The position numbers and the translations under genes are program-made. Below the pieces are notes generated by a model. The model did no database searches. It was not told the origin of the DNA and saw only the letters and a list, made by a program, of their open reading frames with translations. From SHVZ01 sp041906305 (GTDB taxonomy: Bacteria; Pseudomonadota; Alphaproteobacteria; SHVZ01), in NCBI GenBank assembly GCA_041906305.1, contig JAYRJL010000003.1, positions 1-64,000 of the forward strand: a stretch of 64,000 nucleotides of DNA. The letters run 5' to 3'. Positions 23,211 to 30,886 of this stretch are shown here, one piece after another. Numbering within the stretch: position 1 is the first letter of the stretch; every line of letters starts with the position of its first letter.

Positions 23211-24527
23211 CTAGTCCGCGAAGCGGAACGGCAGCATCTCCAGCGCACGGGCGAGCTTCGCCTGCATGTCGGCGAGATCGCGGCCGCCGATGTTGATGAG
23301 GCCGTGACGAAAGCTGTAGCTGTCCTGCGGCAGCTCCGACAAGCGCATTCCGGGAATCGCCCGCACCATCACCACCGTATCGGGTAATTCGCGGCCTACC
23401 TTCGCGATGTCGTCGTCCGACGGCACCGCGAGACAGAGCTTGTCCTCAAATCCCCTGAGCACGAAGCTCGCCGCCGCCCGATAGCGCCCCTGCCCATGCC
23501 CATGGTCGGGCTTCCTCCCGCAGGCGAGGTCCATGAGGATCCGGTAGCTGTTGATGCCGTCGACCTTCTCGAACAGGTCGGCGAACTGCATCGACAGCCG
23601 GTCGTTGACCTCGATCACCATCGGCGCCGGGCGCTTCGGGTCCCAGAAGAACTCGATGTTGAACATGCCGTGATCGAAGCCGAGGCCCGGCATCAGCTTC
23701 CGCGCCACGGCCGCCATCTGCGCCTGAACCCGACGCGGCAGCGAAGACGGGTACTGGAAGCGCTTGAAGCTCACCTTGTTGGCGAATCGGATCGAGTCGA
23801 CGACGCCGAGCACGGTCACCTCACCACCATGGACGTAGCCGTCGAGCGTGCACTGGAAGCCGGACATCAGTTCCTCGGCCAGCATCCACTGGCGCCCGCG
23901 TCCGAAGTCGGCGCGGGGGGCGGCATCCTCGATCAGCTCGACGAAAGACCCCAGGAACTGCGGGAGCTTCTCGGCCGCCTGGGCGAGCGCCTGGCGGTAG
24001 GCGACCGCATCGCCGATCCGGAAGCCGAGATACGAAAGGTAGGACTTGATCGGCTTCAGCCAGAACGGCTTGCCCACGCCGAGTTCGTCGAGACCGGCCG
24101 GCCGGTCGAGATCCACCAGCGCGAACCTGGGCGTGGACTCGGGGATCAGCCGGTGCTGGAGCACCCGGCTCCACCCCTTGTGCTCGCATCGCACGGCCGC
24201 CTCGAAGTCGAGGCCGGGCAATCCGAGCTCGCGCGCGATCGCCGGCACCAGCAGGCTCGGCGGGAAGTCCTCGACGCCGACCACCCCGCCGATTTCGGGA
24301 TGTCGGCGTGCGAAGGCAACGGCCCGGGCGATGAACTCCTTCGGACGGCAGACGTAGGGATCCGACGCTTCTTCGTAGGTTCCGACCTCGAGGAGGTCGA
24401 GACCTCCCGGACCGGCGAGACGATGGAGCTGCGCGCGGTCCTCGTCGCTGACGCCGACCGCCAGGAGCGTGGTCGTGCCGGCGGGGCGTGCCGCCACTCG
24501 GGCGTGATCGGGGTAGCCCGGATCCAT
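23211..24527 (-). CDS. ATP-grasp domain protein
   Basis: About 438 residues. A Rossmann-like N-terminus (TTLLAVGVSDEDRAQL) is followed by the central ATP-grasp fold (HKGWSRVLQHRLIP, KPFWLKPIKSYLSYLGF near 165, and the metal-binding MFNIEFFWD / MVIEVNDRLSMQFADLF near 300-325). It should join a carboxylate to an amine or thiol using ATP; the substrate is not readable. The ATG 24525-24527 has GGGAGC 11 bases upstream. An in-frame GTG at 24605 would add 26 residues. It is co-directional with and just upstream of the persulfide dioxygenase homologue, which may hint at a thiol peptide or sulfur compound, but this is speculation. Confidence 0.8.
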   Translation of the reverse strand: MDPGYPDHARVAARPAGTTTLLAVGVSDEDRAQLHRLAGPGGLDLLEVGTYEEASDPYVCRPKEFIARAVAFARRHPEIGGVVGVEDFPPSLLVPAIARELGLPGLDFEAAVRCEHKGWSRVLQHRLIPESTPRFALVDLDRPAGLDELGVGKPFWLKPIKSYLSYLGFRIGDAVAYRQALAQAAEKLPQFLGSFVELIEDAAPRADFGRGRQWMLAEELMSGFQCTLDGYVHGGEVTVLGVVDSIRFANKVSFKRFQYPSSLPRRVQAQMAAVARKLMPGLGFDHGMFNIEFFWDPKRPAPMVIEVNDRLSMQFADLFEKVDGINSYRILMDLACGRKPDHGHGQGRYRAAASFVLRGFEDKLCLAVPSDDDIAKVGRELPDTVVMVRAIPGMRLSELPQDSYSFRHGLINIGGRDLADMQAKLARALEMLPFRFAD

Positions 24528-24681
24528 CTCGATCACGCTCCCTGAAGAACGGCCCCCTGCGACATTCTTGCCGAGCCTTTTGCGCCACGAAAGAGGGAAC
24601 GCCACGAATTCCCCACAATTCAGTCACTGGCGGGTCATCGAGGCACGATATTTTTTCGCTCAAGATAAACAGGAGCCGGCA

Positions 24682-24816
24682 ATGGAACTGGCAGCGACGA
24701 TGGCGACGGCGACGATCACGATGGCGCTGCTGTGGGCCGCGACGGGACTCTTCAGCCGGCTGATCGAGCGCTCGATCGACCGGGCCTTGCCGGACCCGCG
24801 CTGGTTCGAAGCCTGA
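24682..24816 (+). CDS. Small single-helix membrane protein
   Basis: 44 residues with an AGGAG Shine-Dalgarno seven bases before the ATG. Residues 5-24 are a hydrophobic helix (ATMATATITMALLWAATG), followed by a short charged tail. Unknown function. It is divergent from the ATP-grasp gene and upstream of tRNA-Thr. The strong ribosome site and clean membrane helix support it as real. Confidence 0.5.
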   Translation: MELAATMATATITMALLWAATGLFSRLIERSIDRALPDPRWFEA

Positions 24817-24923
24817 TCGCCGCCTCCCGGCGGGCTCCTTCCGCCCTTGCAACCCCCGCCCCCCTGTGGCATGGAAGCGCCCGCTCGACGGGCCGTTTGA
24901 TGGCCGTCGATGCTTCTAGCGTC

Positions 24924-24998
24924 GCCGCCATAGCTCAGTGGTAGAGCGCACCCTTGGTAAGGGTGAGGTCCGCAGTTCAATCCTGCGTGGCGGCACCA
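24924..24998 (+). tRNA. tRNA-Thr (GGT anticodon)
   Basis: All arms fold: acceptor GCCGCCA/TGGCGGC (7 pairs), D-arm GCTC/GAGC, anticodon stem CACCC/GGGTG with loop TTGGTAA (anticodon GGT, reads ACC/ACU), T-arm CGCAG/CTGCG with TTCAATC loop. Total 72 bases plus an encoded CCA (24996-24998). Confidence 0.98.
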
Positions 24999-25001
24999 GC
25001 T

Positions 25002-25235
25002 TCAAACCTTCGCATCGTCCTTGCGCACGGGCTTCGGCCCGGCCGGACGTTCGAGCTTCTCCAGGGTCCTGACCGGATCCTCGAGGATCGCGCCGCCATG
25101 CCGGCCGCCGGTGTGATCGGGACCGAGATCGGACTCGGGCCGGCCCGCAGGCGTGCCGCCCTCGCCGAAGGTGGCTTTGCTGAAGGGCTCGTTCTCGGTC
25201 CGGCGCCTGGCCGGATCGGGCCTATTCGTCGCCAT
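25002..25235 (-). CDS. Hypothetical hydrophilic protein
   Basis: 77 residues, rich in Pro, Gly, Lys and Asp, with no hydrophobic segment and probably mostly disordered (MATNRPDPARRRTENEPF start, PAGPKPVRKDDAKV end). A GGGGA Shine-Dalgarno lies six bases before the ATG (25233-25235). It is convergent with tRNA-Thr, ending three bases past it. I do not recognise the family. Codon position bias is only modest, so it could be spurious. Confidence 0.45.
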   Translation of the reverse strand: MATNRPDPARRRTENEPFSKATFGEGGTPAGRPESDLGPDHTGGRHGGAILEDPVRTLEKLERPAGPKPVRKDDAKV

Positions 25236-25436
25236 CGTTGTCCCCGCTCGTTTCGCGTTTCAAACCCGACGATCGACGCGACGTTCCTTCGGCCGCCCCG
25301 AAGCGAACCGCGTGCTTCCTGCCGCAGGAATTCCATGTTTCGGGCCCGCAAACGCCTCAAAGTCCGCGCGTTATTTAGACGTCGTCATCGGACGCCGTGC
25401 TGTCCGATGGGTCATTCCGCAGAAAGGATGTTCCCC

Positions 25437-25679
25437 ATGAAGCTTAGTCATCGGCATCTCGCCTATCCGATTGCCGCAGCTTTCATCGGTCTCGCCTCGG
25501 CCGCCTATGCCCAGGCTCCTGCGACTGCAACCGCCTCGAGCGCGCCCGCCGGCAGCATCTACGCGTGCCCGCATCCGACGATGGCCGCCCGCGACCAGTA
25601 TGGCTGCGTGCCCAAGCTCGGCGGCGGTGCCGTCCGCGCTCAGGTCAACAATCCGATCGATCCGCACAAGAAGCGCTGA
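25437..25679 (+). CDS. Small secreted protein
   Basis: 80 residues. Signal peptide 1-26 (MKLSHRHLAYPIAAAFIGLA, cleavage near AYA-Q), then a mature chain of about 55 residues with two Cys (YACPHP and YGCVP) that could form a disulfide in the periplasm, and a basic end. AAAGGA lies before the ATG. No known function. It is followed by a strong terminator (25691-25720). The frame is open far upstream, but without a start signal there. Confidence 0.65.
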   Translation: MKLSHRHLAYPIAAAFIGLASAAYAQAPATATASSAPAGSIYACPHPTMAARDQYGCVPKLGGGAVRAQVNNPIDPHKKR

Positions 25680-25690
25680 CAGCTCGTCCT

Positions 25691-25720
25691 TTGCCCCGCC
25701 GGGTCGGCCCGGCGGGGCAA
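25691..25720. terminator. Perfect 13-bp stem-loop between convergent genes
   Basis: TTGCCCCGCCGGG, loop TCGG, exact complement. It lies between the secreted protein stop and the kinase stop (25723), so it can serve both strands; T tracts are short. Confidence 0.75.
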
Positions 25721-25722
25721 TC

Positions 25723-27114
25723 TCAGCCGGCCCGGGCTTTTTTGGCCGGCAAAGTGTCTTGGTTCGCGGCGTCGGGCAGCAGGGCGTCGGGCAGCAGGAC
25801 GGGGATCGCCCGGCCTTTGGGGAAGCGCGCGATCGCACGGGTCCCCTGCCCGACCCGACTCTCCAGGATCAGCTCGCCGCCGTGCATCAGCATGAACTGG
25901 CGGCTGATCGCGAGTCCCAGGCCGCTTCCCTCCACGGTCCGCGTCACCATCGAGTCGGCGCGTTGGAAGGGCTCGAAGATCTTCGCCATCATCGCTTCGG
26001 GAATGCCGCAGCCGGTATCGGCGACACAGAGGTCGACGCCGTCCTTGCCGAAACTGGCCTCCACGGTAACGGTGCCGCCGGCGCCCGTATACTTGATCGC
26101 GTTGGAGAGCAGATTGAGGAGGACCTGCTTCACCGCGCGGCCATCGGCACGGAAGACCGGCGCGGCGGCGAGCTTCGTCTTGATCTCGATGCCGCCGGCG
26201 CGGGCGCGGATCGCGACCATGGATACGCACGCTTCGACCAGGGAACCGAGATCAACCTCCTCCTCGTGGAGCCTCTGCTTGCCGGATTCGACTCGTGAAA
26301 GGTCGAGCACGTCGTTGATCAGTGCCAGGAGATGCTGTCCGCTCGCGTGGATGTCCTTCGCGTATCCGCGGTAGCGGTCCGAGACCGGCCCGAAGGCCTG
26401 CTCCTTGGTGAGCTCCGAGAAGCCGATGATGGCATTGAGCGGGGTCCTGAGCTCGTGGCTCATATGCGCCAGGAACTGCGACTTCGACCGGCTCACCTCC
26501 TCGACCTTGGCGAGGCTGTCGGCCAATGCGCGCTCGAGCGCCTCGGCGTTGGCCAGCATGCGAATGATGAAGAAGACGAAGACGCAAAGCACGGAAAGCT
26601 GCATCACCACGACGGAGCCGTGGAGGAAGACACGCCACAGGTTGGCTCCGTCCGGATAGACCCAGAGCGGCGCCATGTAGACCAGAAGGAAATGGTGCGT
26701 CACGCCGAGCGCTCCGCTGATCACGAGCGAGCGCCAGCAGAGCAGCGCCAGGCAATGCGACCAGATGGCGAAGACCCACATGTGGCCGCCGTCCATCTGC
26801 CAGGAACCGGTGCCGGTCAGCGCGTAGATCAGCAGCAGCACGTCGAGCAGAAGCCCGGTCGCGATCAGGCTCCTCGTGCAGAAGCCGATCGGGTCGTAGA
26901 GCCTCGCGAGCAGCGTGGTGCCGTGGAAGATGCCGCCGATCGCGAGCACGCCGATCCACGAGTTGCCGGCGAAGTAGGCCGCGATCGCGATCGGCACCAG
27001 AAGCGCCCATTGCTCGATCAGCAACAGCCGCGTGGAGACGCGGCGGAAATTCTCGACGCGAACCGGCACGGCCGCATCGCCGTCGGCAAAGCGGGCGATC
27101 CAGGTCCCGATCAT
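25723..27114 (-). CDS. Membrane-bound sensor histidine kinase
   Basis: 463 residues. Six or so membrane helices fill residues about 30-185, with almost no periplasmic domain, so the signal is probably sensed within or near the membrane. HisKA follows with phosphoacceptor His220 (FLAHMSHELRTPLN), then HATPase with NLLSNAIKYTG, DTGCGIP and EGSGLGLAIS. No receiver domain and no adjacent regulator. It resembles the PleC/DivJ type of core found in alphaproteobacterial cell-cycle kinases, but this is only core similarity. Its ATG overlaps the stop of the upstream small membrane protein gene (27111-27114), so the two are probably partners. Confidence 0.9.
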   Translation of the reverse strand: MIGTWIARFADGDAAVPVRVENFRRVSTRLLLIEQWALLVPIAIAAYFAGNSWIGVLAIGGIFHGTTLLARLYDPIGFCTRSLIATGLLLDVLLLIYALTGTGSWQMDGGHMWVFAIWSHCLALLCWRSLVISGALGVTHHFLLVYMAPLWVYPDGANLWRVFLHGSVVVMQLSVLCVFVFFIIRMLANAEALERALADSLAKVEEVSRSKSQFLAHMSHELRTPLNAIIGFSELTKEQAFGPVSDRYRGYAKDIHASGQHLLALINDVLDLSRVESGKQRLHEEEVDLGSLVEACVSMVAIRARAGGIEIKTKLAAAPVFRADGRAVKQVLLNLLSNAIKYTGAGGTVTVEASFGKDGVDLCVADTGCGIPEAMMAKIFEPFQRADSMVTRTVEGSGLGLAISRQFMLMHGGELILESRVGQGTRAIARFPKGRAIPVLLPDALLPDAANQDTLPAKKARAG

Positions 27115-27536
27115 GACCGCCTCGCGATCAGGCAGCCGCCGAAGGCAGTGGGGTTGACGACGAACCAGGCGCCGAGCCGGCGCACGCGGTCGAAGAACGC
27201 CGGATCGTCCGCGGCCGCGACCCAGACGAGCTGATCGAGGATCGCCGAACGTTCGGGGCGGATCGGCAGGCCGCCGGCGGCGACCACGATACGAAGCCCG
27301 TCGTCGGGCGAGACCGAAGGCGGGAAGACCACCGCTGCCGGCCGGTCCGGCGAAATCTGGAAGAGATCGAGCCAGGCGATTGCGATCAGGGCGAAGATCG
27401 AAAGAACGAGGCTCGGCCAGAGACCGAGACGACGGGCCTCCCTCCCGGACGCGGCCTTGGCCGCCTCGGGACCGCGACGGCCTTCCACCAGCCCGGTCAG
27501 GTGCCCTCTCCCATGCCCAGACGCTACCGAGGACAT
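27111..27536 (-). CDS. Single-pass membrane protein of unknown function
   Basis: 141 residues: a basic cytoplasmic N-terminus (1-38), one membrane helix (about 40-60, LWPSLVLSIFALIAIAWLDLF) and a periplasmic part of about 80 residues. No family recognised. Translation is coupled to the downstream histidine kinase by an ATGA overlap, which suggests a sensory or regulatory partner for that kinase. A TTAC-N7-TTAA sequence (27539-27553), one mismatch from a CtrA box, sits directly before the start codon. Confidence 0.7.
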   Translation of the reverse strand: MSSVASGHGRGHLTGLVEGRRGPEAAKAASGREARRLGLWPSLVLSIFALIAIAWLDLFQISPDRPAAVVFPPSVSPDDGLRIVVAAGGLPIRPERSAILDQLVWVAAADDPAFFDRVRRLGAWFVVNPTAFGGCLIARRS

Positions 27537-27538
27537 GG

Positions 27539-27553
27539 TTACCTAAGGGTTAA
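27539..27553. promoter_or_regulatory. CtrA-like site (one mismatch) upstream of sensor kinase operon
   Basis: TTAC-CTAAGGG-TTAA fits TTAA-N7-TTAA with one change. It overlaps the start region of the gene at 27536, a repressor-like position. CtrA is encoded in this window. Confidence 0.3.
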
Positions 27554-27701
27554 TCCGGCCTCCTTCGACAAACGATAAATTTCATTCAAGATATTGACGA
27601 AGCGCATCCAGACACGCGAAGGGGCATTGAGCCCCGGCCGGGTCGGGCCCATGTGAACGCGGCCGCCGGCTGCGCTAGCATTGGTCCGAAGGAGATCGCC
27701 C

Positions 27702-28355
27702 ATGTGGTTCCGCAAGAAGTCCCTCGACCTTCCGACGCCCGACCGGGCCCTGCCCGGCCGCGCGCAGGCTATCCCCGTCGAGAACCGGCATTTCGTCAAC
27801 GGCCACCCGCTCAAGGCACCGTTCCCGGCCGGGATCGAGACCGCGATCTTCGGCCTCGGCTGCTTCTGGGGAGCCGAGCGGAAGTTCTGGCAGGCGGACG
27901 GCGTTTACTCGACCGCCGTCGGATACGCCGCGGGCATCACGCCGAACCCGACCTATGAAGAGGTCTGCACCGGCATGACCGGCCACAACGAAGTGGTGCT
28001 GGTCGCCTTCGATCCGAAGAAGATCCCGTACGAGAAGCTGCTGCAGATCTTCTGGGAGAGCCACGACCCGACCCAGGGCATGCGCCAGGGCAACGACGTC
28101 GGGACCCAGTATCGCTCGGGCATCTACGTGACGTCGGAGGCACAGCGGAAGACCGCCGAGGCCTCGCGCGCAGCCTATGGCTCCGCGCTCAAGCGCGAAG
28201 GCTACGACGCGATCACAACCGAGATCCTGGACGCGCCCGCCTTCTACTACGCCGAGGACTATCACCAGCAGTACCTGGCGAAGAATCCCGCCGGCTACTG
28301 CGGCCTCGGCGGGACCGGTGTCTCCTGCCCGGTCGGGCTGGCGGCGGCCGACTGA
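27702..28355 (+). CDS. msrA: Peptide-methionine (S)-S-oxide reductase MsrA
   Basis: 217 residues. Repairs oxidised methionine (S-sulfoxide) using thioredoxin. Catalytic Cys54 is in GLGCFWGAE, with AVGYAAG, HNEVVLVAFDP, FFWESHDPTQ-like and the YHQQYLAKNPAGYC motif, whose C-terminal Cys residues resolve the disulfide. The 40-residue N-terminal extension before the core is common in proteobacteria. A near-ideal GAAGGAGAT Shine-Dalgarno precedes the ATG. It is divergent from the sensor kinase operon and faces the universal stress gene. Confidence 0.96.
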   Translation: MWFRKKSLDLPTPDRALPGRAQAIPVENRHFVNGHPLKAPFPAGIETAIFGLGCFWGAERKFWQADGVYSTAVGYAAGITPNPTYEEVCTGMTGHNEVVLVAFDPKKIPYEKLLQIFWESHDPTQGMRQGNDVGTQYRSGIYVTSEAQRKTAEASRAAYGSALKREGYDAITTEILDAPAFYYAEDYHQQYLAKNPAGYCGLGGTGVSCPVGLAAAD

Positions 28356-28365
28356 CCGCCGCCCC

Positions 28366-28394
28366 TTCCCTTCGCCCCTGGTGGGCGAAGGGAA
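28366..28394. terminator. 12-bp stem-loop after msrA
   Basis: TTCCCTTCGCCC, loop CTGGT, exact complement; lies 11 bases after the msrA stop and before the convergent stress-protein gene. It overlaps the first unit of the 30-base tandem repeat. Confidence 0.6.
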
Positions 28395-28429
28395 ACGGTC
28401 TTCGCCCTTAGTGGGCGAAGAGAACCGGC
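28370..28429. repeat. Two tandem 30-base units at end of universal stress gene
   Basis: Units 28370-28399 and 28400-28429 differ at five positions. Each contains the hairpin CTTCGCCC-N5-GGGCGAAG. The second unit includes the last codons and stop of the stress protein, so the first is a decayed copy of the gene end, or both are copies of a small palindromic repeat. Confidence 0.65.
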
Positions 28430-29256
28430 ATCTCCGCGTTCATGATGATGTGCCGCGTGGCGCCGCCGAAGATCATCTGGCGGAGCCGGCTCTGGGTGTA
28501 GGCGCCCTTGATCATCAGGTCCGCCTTCATCTCGACCGCCTCGGCGCAGAACACTTCGCCGGTCGTGCGGCCGCGGGCGTCCACGTGGCGCGCGCTCGCG
28601 GCCAGGCCCGACTTGCTGAGCGCGCGGGCGAGCTCGTCACCGCTCGGGCCCGGCGTCATGCCGCCTTCGACCGAGATCACCTGAAGCTCTCTTGCCAGCT
28701 TGAGGAACGGATTGGCGAAGCCGATCGTGCGCGCCGTCTCGCTCGATCCGTTCCAGGCGATCATGATCCGCTCGCCGATCGTCGCGGGAACCTTGGGCGC
28801 GGCCATCAGCACCGGCCTGCCGCTTTCGAACAGCGCATCCTCGAGCGTCGCCTCCGCCAGCGACACCAGCTTGTCGGGACGCTCGACCACGATCAGGTCG
28901 AACACCCGGCCGAGCGAGCCGACGACCGCGTTCTGCTGGCCCTGCTCCTCGCGCCACTCGGCGGTGACGCCGGGGCTCGACGGCTGCGCCGAGCCCATCT
29001 GCACGTCGCGTTCGCGCATGAAGGCTTCGAAGCCCGCCCGCGCCGCGTCGCGGCGTTCCTTGTCTTCCTGCTCGAGGACCCGATCGGCCTCGACCGGAAC
29101 CGCGACGCCCATCTCGCCCCAGGGGATCACCACAGGCGCCGTGGTGCCGGCACCGAGCCCGACGATATGCGAGCCGAAACGCCGCGCGACCAGCAGCGCG
29201 GTCTCGTAGACCGACTGCCCGCCGTCGCTGCCGGGAACAGCAAGGATGCTTTTCAT
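28408..29256 (-). CDS. Universal stress protein, tandem UspA
   Basis: 282 residues, made of two UspA-like halves (about 1-140 and 145-282). The C-terminal half has the family phosphate-binding type segment (KGAYTQSRLRQMIFGGATRHIIMNAEMPVLFAH), close to G-X2-G-X9-G(S/T). The first half looks more degenerate. It probably binds ATP and helps survival under stress in the cytoplasm. Single gene on the minus strand, convergent with msrA, with a stem-loop repeat at its end. Confidence 0.88.
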   Translation of the reverse strand: MKSILAVPGSDGGQSVYETALLVARRFGSHIVGLGAGTTAPVVIPWGEMGVAVPVEADRVLEQEDKERRDAARAGFEAFMRERDVQMGSAQPSSPGVTAEWREEQGQQNAVVGSLGRVFDLIVVERPDKLVSLAEATLEDALFESGRPVLMAAPKVPATIGERIMIAWNGSSETARTIGFANPFLKLARELQVISVEGGMTPGPSGDELARALSKSGLAASARHVDARGRTTGEVFCAEAVEMKADLMIKGAYTQSRLRQMIFGGATRHIIMNAEMPVLFAH

Positions 29257-29430
29257 GACTCCCGCCTCCGTCCGTTTGCCTGCCCCTTCTACATGGGCAT
29301 GTGCTTGGCAGAATTATACATCCGCGCGCCGCTGGCTAGCCGTGGCGAATGCCCAAGGGTGGACCCGGCGGGCGGGGGCAAGCCATACTCGGCCGAGTTC
29401 TCCCCGCCCAGCCCTCATCCGGAGCCTTCC

Positions 29431-30882
29431 ATGAAGCTGTTCGTCGCCGGCATGGCGCATGAGACCAACACGTTTTCGCCGCTGCCGACCTCGAAGCGGG
29501 CCTTCGAGGAGCTGATGATCCGCCCGAAGACCGGCCAGGGTCTCGACCGGATGAGCGATGCCTTCGGCTATAAGGATTTCATCCGGATGGGCGAGCAGTC
29601 GCAGATGCAGGTGGCGAAGAGCCTCTTCTGCTTCGCCCAGCCGAGCGCACCCACGGTCCAGAAGGACTACGAGGAGTTGCGGGACGAGATCCTCGCCGAC
29701 CTCGAGGCTGCGATGCCGGTCGACATGGTGCTCCTGATGCTGCACGGCGCGCAGATGGCCCAGGGCTACGACGACTGCGAGGGCGACATCATCGAGAGGT
29801 GCCGCGCGATCGTCGGCCCCAAGGTCGCCATCGGCGTGGAGCTCGACCTCCACGCCAACGTCACCCGGAAGATGATGGACAACTCGACCGTGCTGATGGT
29901 CTGCAAGGAGTATCCGCACATCGACTTCGACAAGCGGGCCGAGCAGCTGTTCGACCTCTGCCTCCGTGCCCAGCGCGGCGAGGTCAAGCCGGTCATGTAC
30001 AAGTTCAGCATCCCCATGCTCGGCGCCTTCCCGACGACGCGCGAGCCGCTGCGCTCCTTCGTCGACGAGACCGCGGCCATGGAAGGCAAGGACGGCGTCC
30101 TCTCGGTCTCGCTGGTCCATGGATTCTCGTGGTCGGACTTCCCCGAGATGGGCGCCAGCGTCGTCGTCGTCGCCGACGGTGACCTCGACAAGGCCAAGAC
30201 CCTGGCCACCAGCCTCGGCAAGCGCTTCTTCAACATGCGCGAGCAGATCGAGAGTCCGCGCCTCGACCTCGACGACGCGCTCGACCAGGCGATGGCCGAG
30301 CCCAAGGGACCGGTGGTCATGGCCGACCGCTCCGACAACGCCGGCGGCGGCGCTGCCGGCGATTCCACCTATGTGCTGGAAGCGATGATCCGTCGCGGCA
30401 TCAAGAACGCGGCGCTGTCGATGCTGTGGGATCCGATGGCGGTGCAGTCCTGCTTCGATGCCGGCGTCGGCGCCGTGCTCGACCTCCGCATCGGCGGCAA
30501 GAGCGGGCGCTTCTCCGGCCAGCCGGTCGACGTGACCGCGAAGGTCACCGCGCTCGCCGAGAACCCGCGCCAGTTCATGTTCGGCGCCGTGGCGCCGCTC
30601 GGCCGCTCGGCCGCGATCCATGTCGACGGCATCGACATCGTGCTGAACTCGATCCGCCAGCAGACCTTCAGTCCGGAGGCATTCTCCGAGCTCGGCATCG
30701 ATCCGACGAAGCGTCATCTGCTGGTGGTGAAGTCGACCCAGCACTTCCACGCCTGCTTCGCGCCGATCGCCTCCAAGATCATCTATGTCGGCGCGCCCGG
30801 CACGCTGTCGACCAACTATCTCCAGTTCCCCTACAAGCGCATGCCGCGTCCGATGGCGCCGATCGATCAGGTGAGCCTGTAA
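29431..30882 (+). CDS. M81 family metallopeptidase (MlrC-like), copy 1
   Basis: 483 residues of the MlrC type (DUF1485/M81): AGMAHETNTFSPLPT at the start, LMLHGAQMAQGYDDCEGD near 108-125 and LDLHANVTRKM near 150 hold the metal-binding His/Asp residues, and ADRSDNAGGGAAGDS near 295 is the second family block. MlrC finishes degradation of linearised microcystin; most relatives act on unknown small peptides or cyclic amides. GGAG precedes the ATG. A tandem paralogue follows after four bases. Nearby peptide-type binding proteins (33098, 35792) suggest that imported peptides are the substrates. Confidence 0.92.
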   Translation: MKLFVAGMAHETNTFSPLPTSKRAFEELMIRPKTGQGLDRMSDAFGYKDFIRMGEQSQMQVAKSLFCFAQPSAPTVQKDYEELRDEILADLEAAMPVDMVLLMLHGAQMAQGYDDCEGDIIERCRAIVGPKVAIGVELDLHANVTRKMMDNSTVLMVCKEYPHIDFDKRAEQLFDLCLRAQRGEVKPVMYKFSIPMLGAFPTTREPLRSFVDETAAMEGKDGVLSVSLVHGFSWSDFPEMGASVVVVADGDLDKAKTLATSLGKRFFNMREQIESPRLDLDDALDQAMAEPKGPVVMADRSDNAGGGAAGDSTYVLEAMIRRGIKNAALSMLWDPMAVQSCFDAGVGAVLDLRIGGKSGRFSGQPVDVTAKVTALAENPRQFMFGAVAPLGRSAAIHVDGIDIVLNSIRQQTFSPEAFSELGIDPTKRHLLVVKSTQHFHACFAPIASKIIYVGAPGTLSTNYLQFPYKRMPRPMAPIDQVSL

Positions 30883-30886
30883 GGTC

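Noticed and set aside
24999..25436. Genomic island at the tRNA-Thr 3' end
   Set aside because: No integrase, no direct repeat of the tRNA end, and no break in composition was visible.
27539..27652. 37-codon frame just before the 27536 gene (ends IYRLSKEAGLTLR)
   Set aside because: No ribosome site; the AT-rich part is better explained as promoter with a CtrA-like site. Kept only as a possibility.
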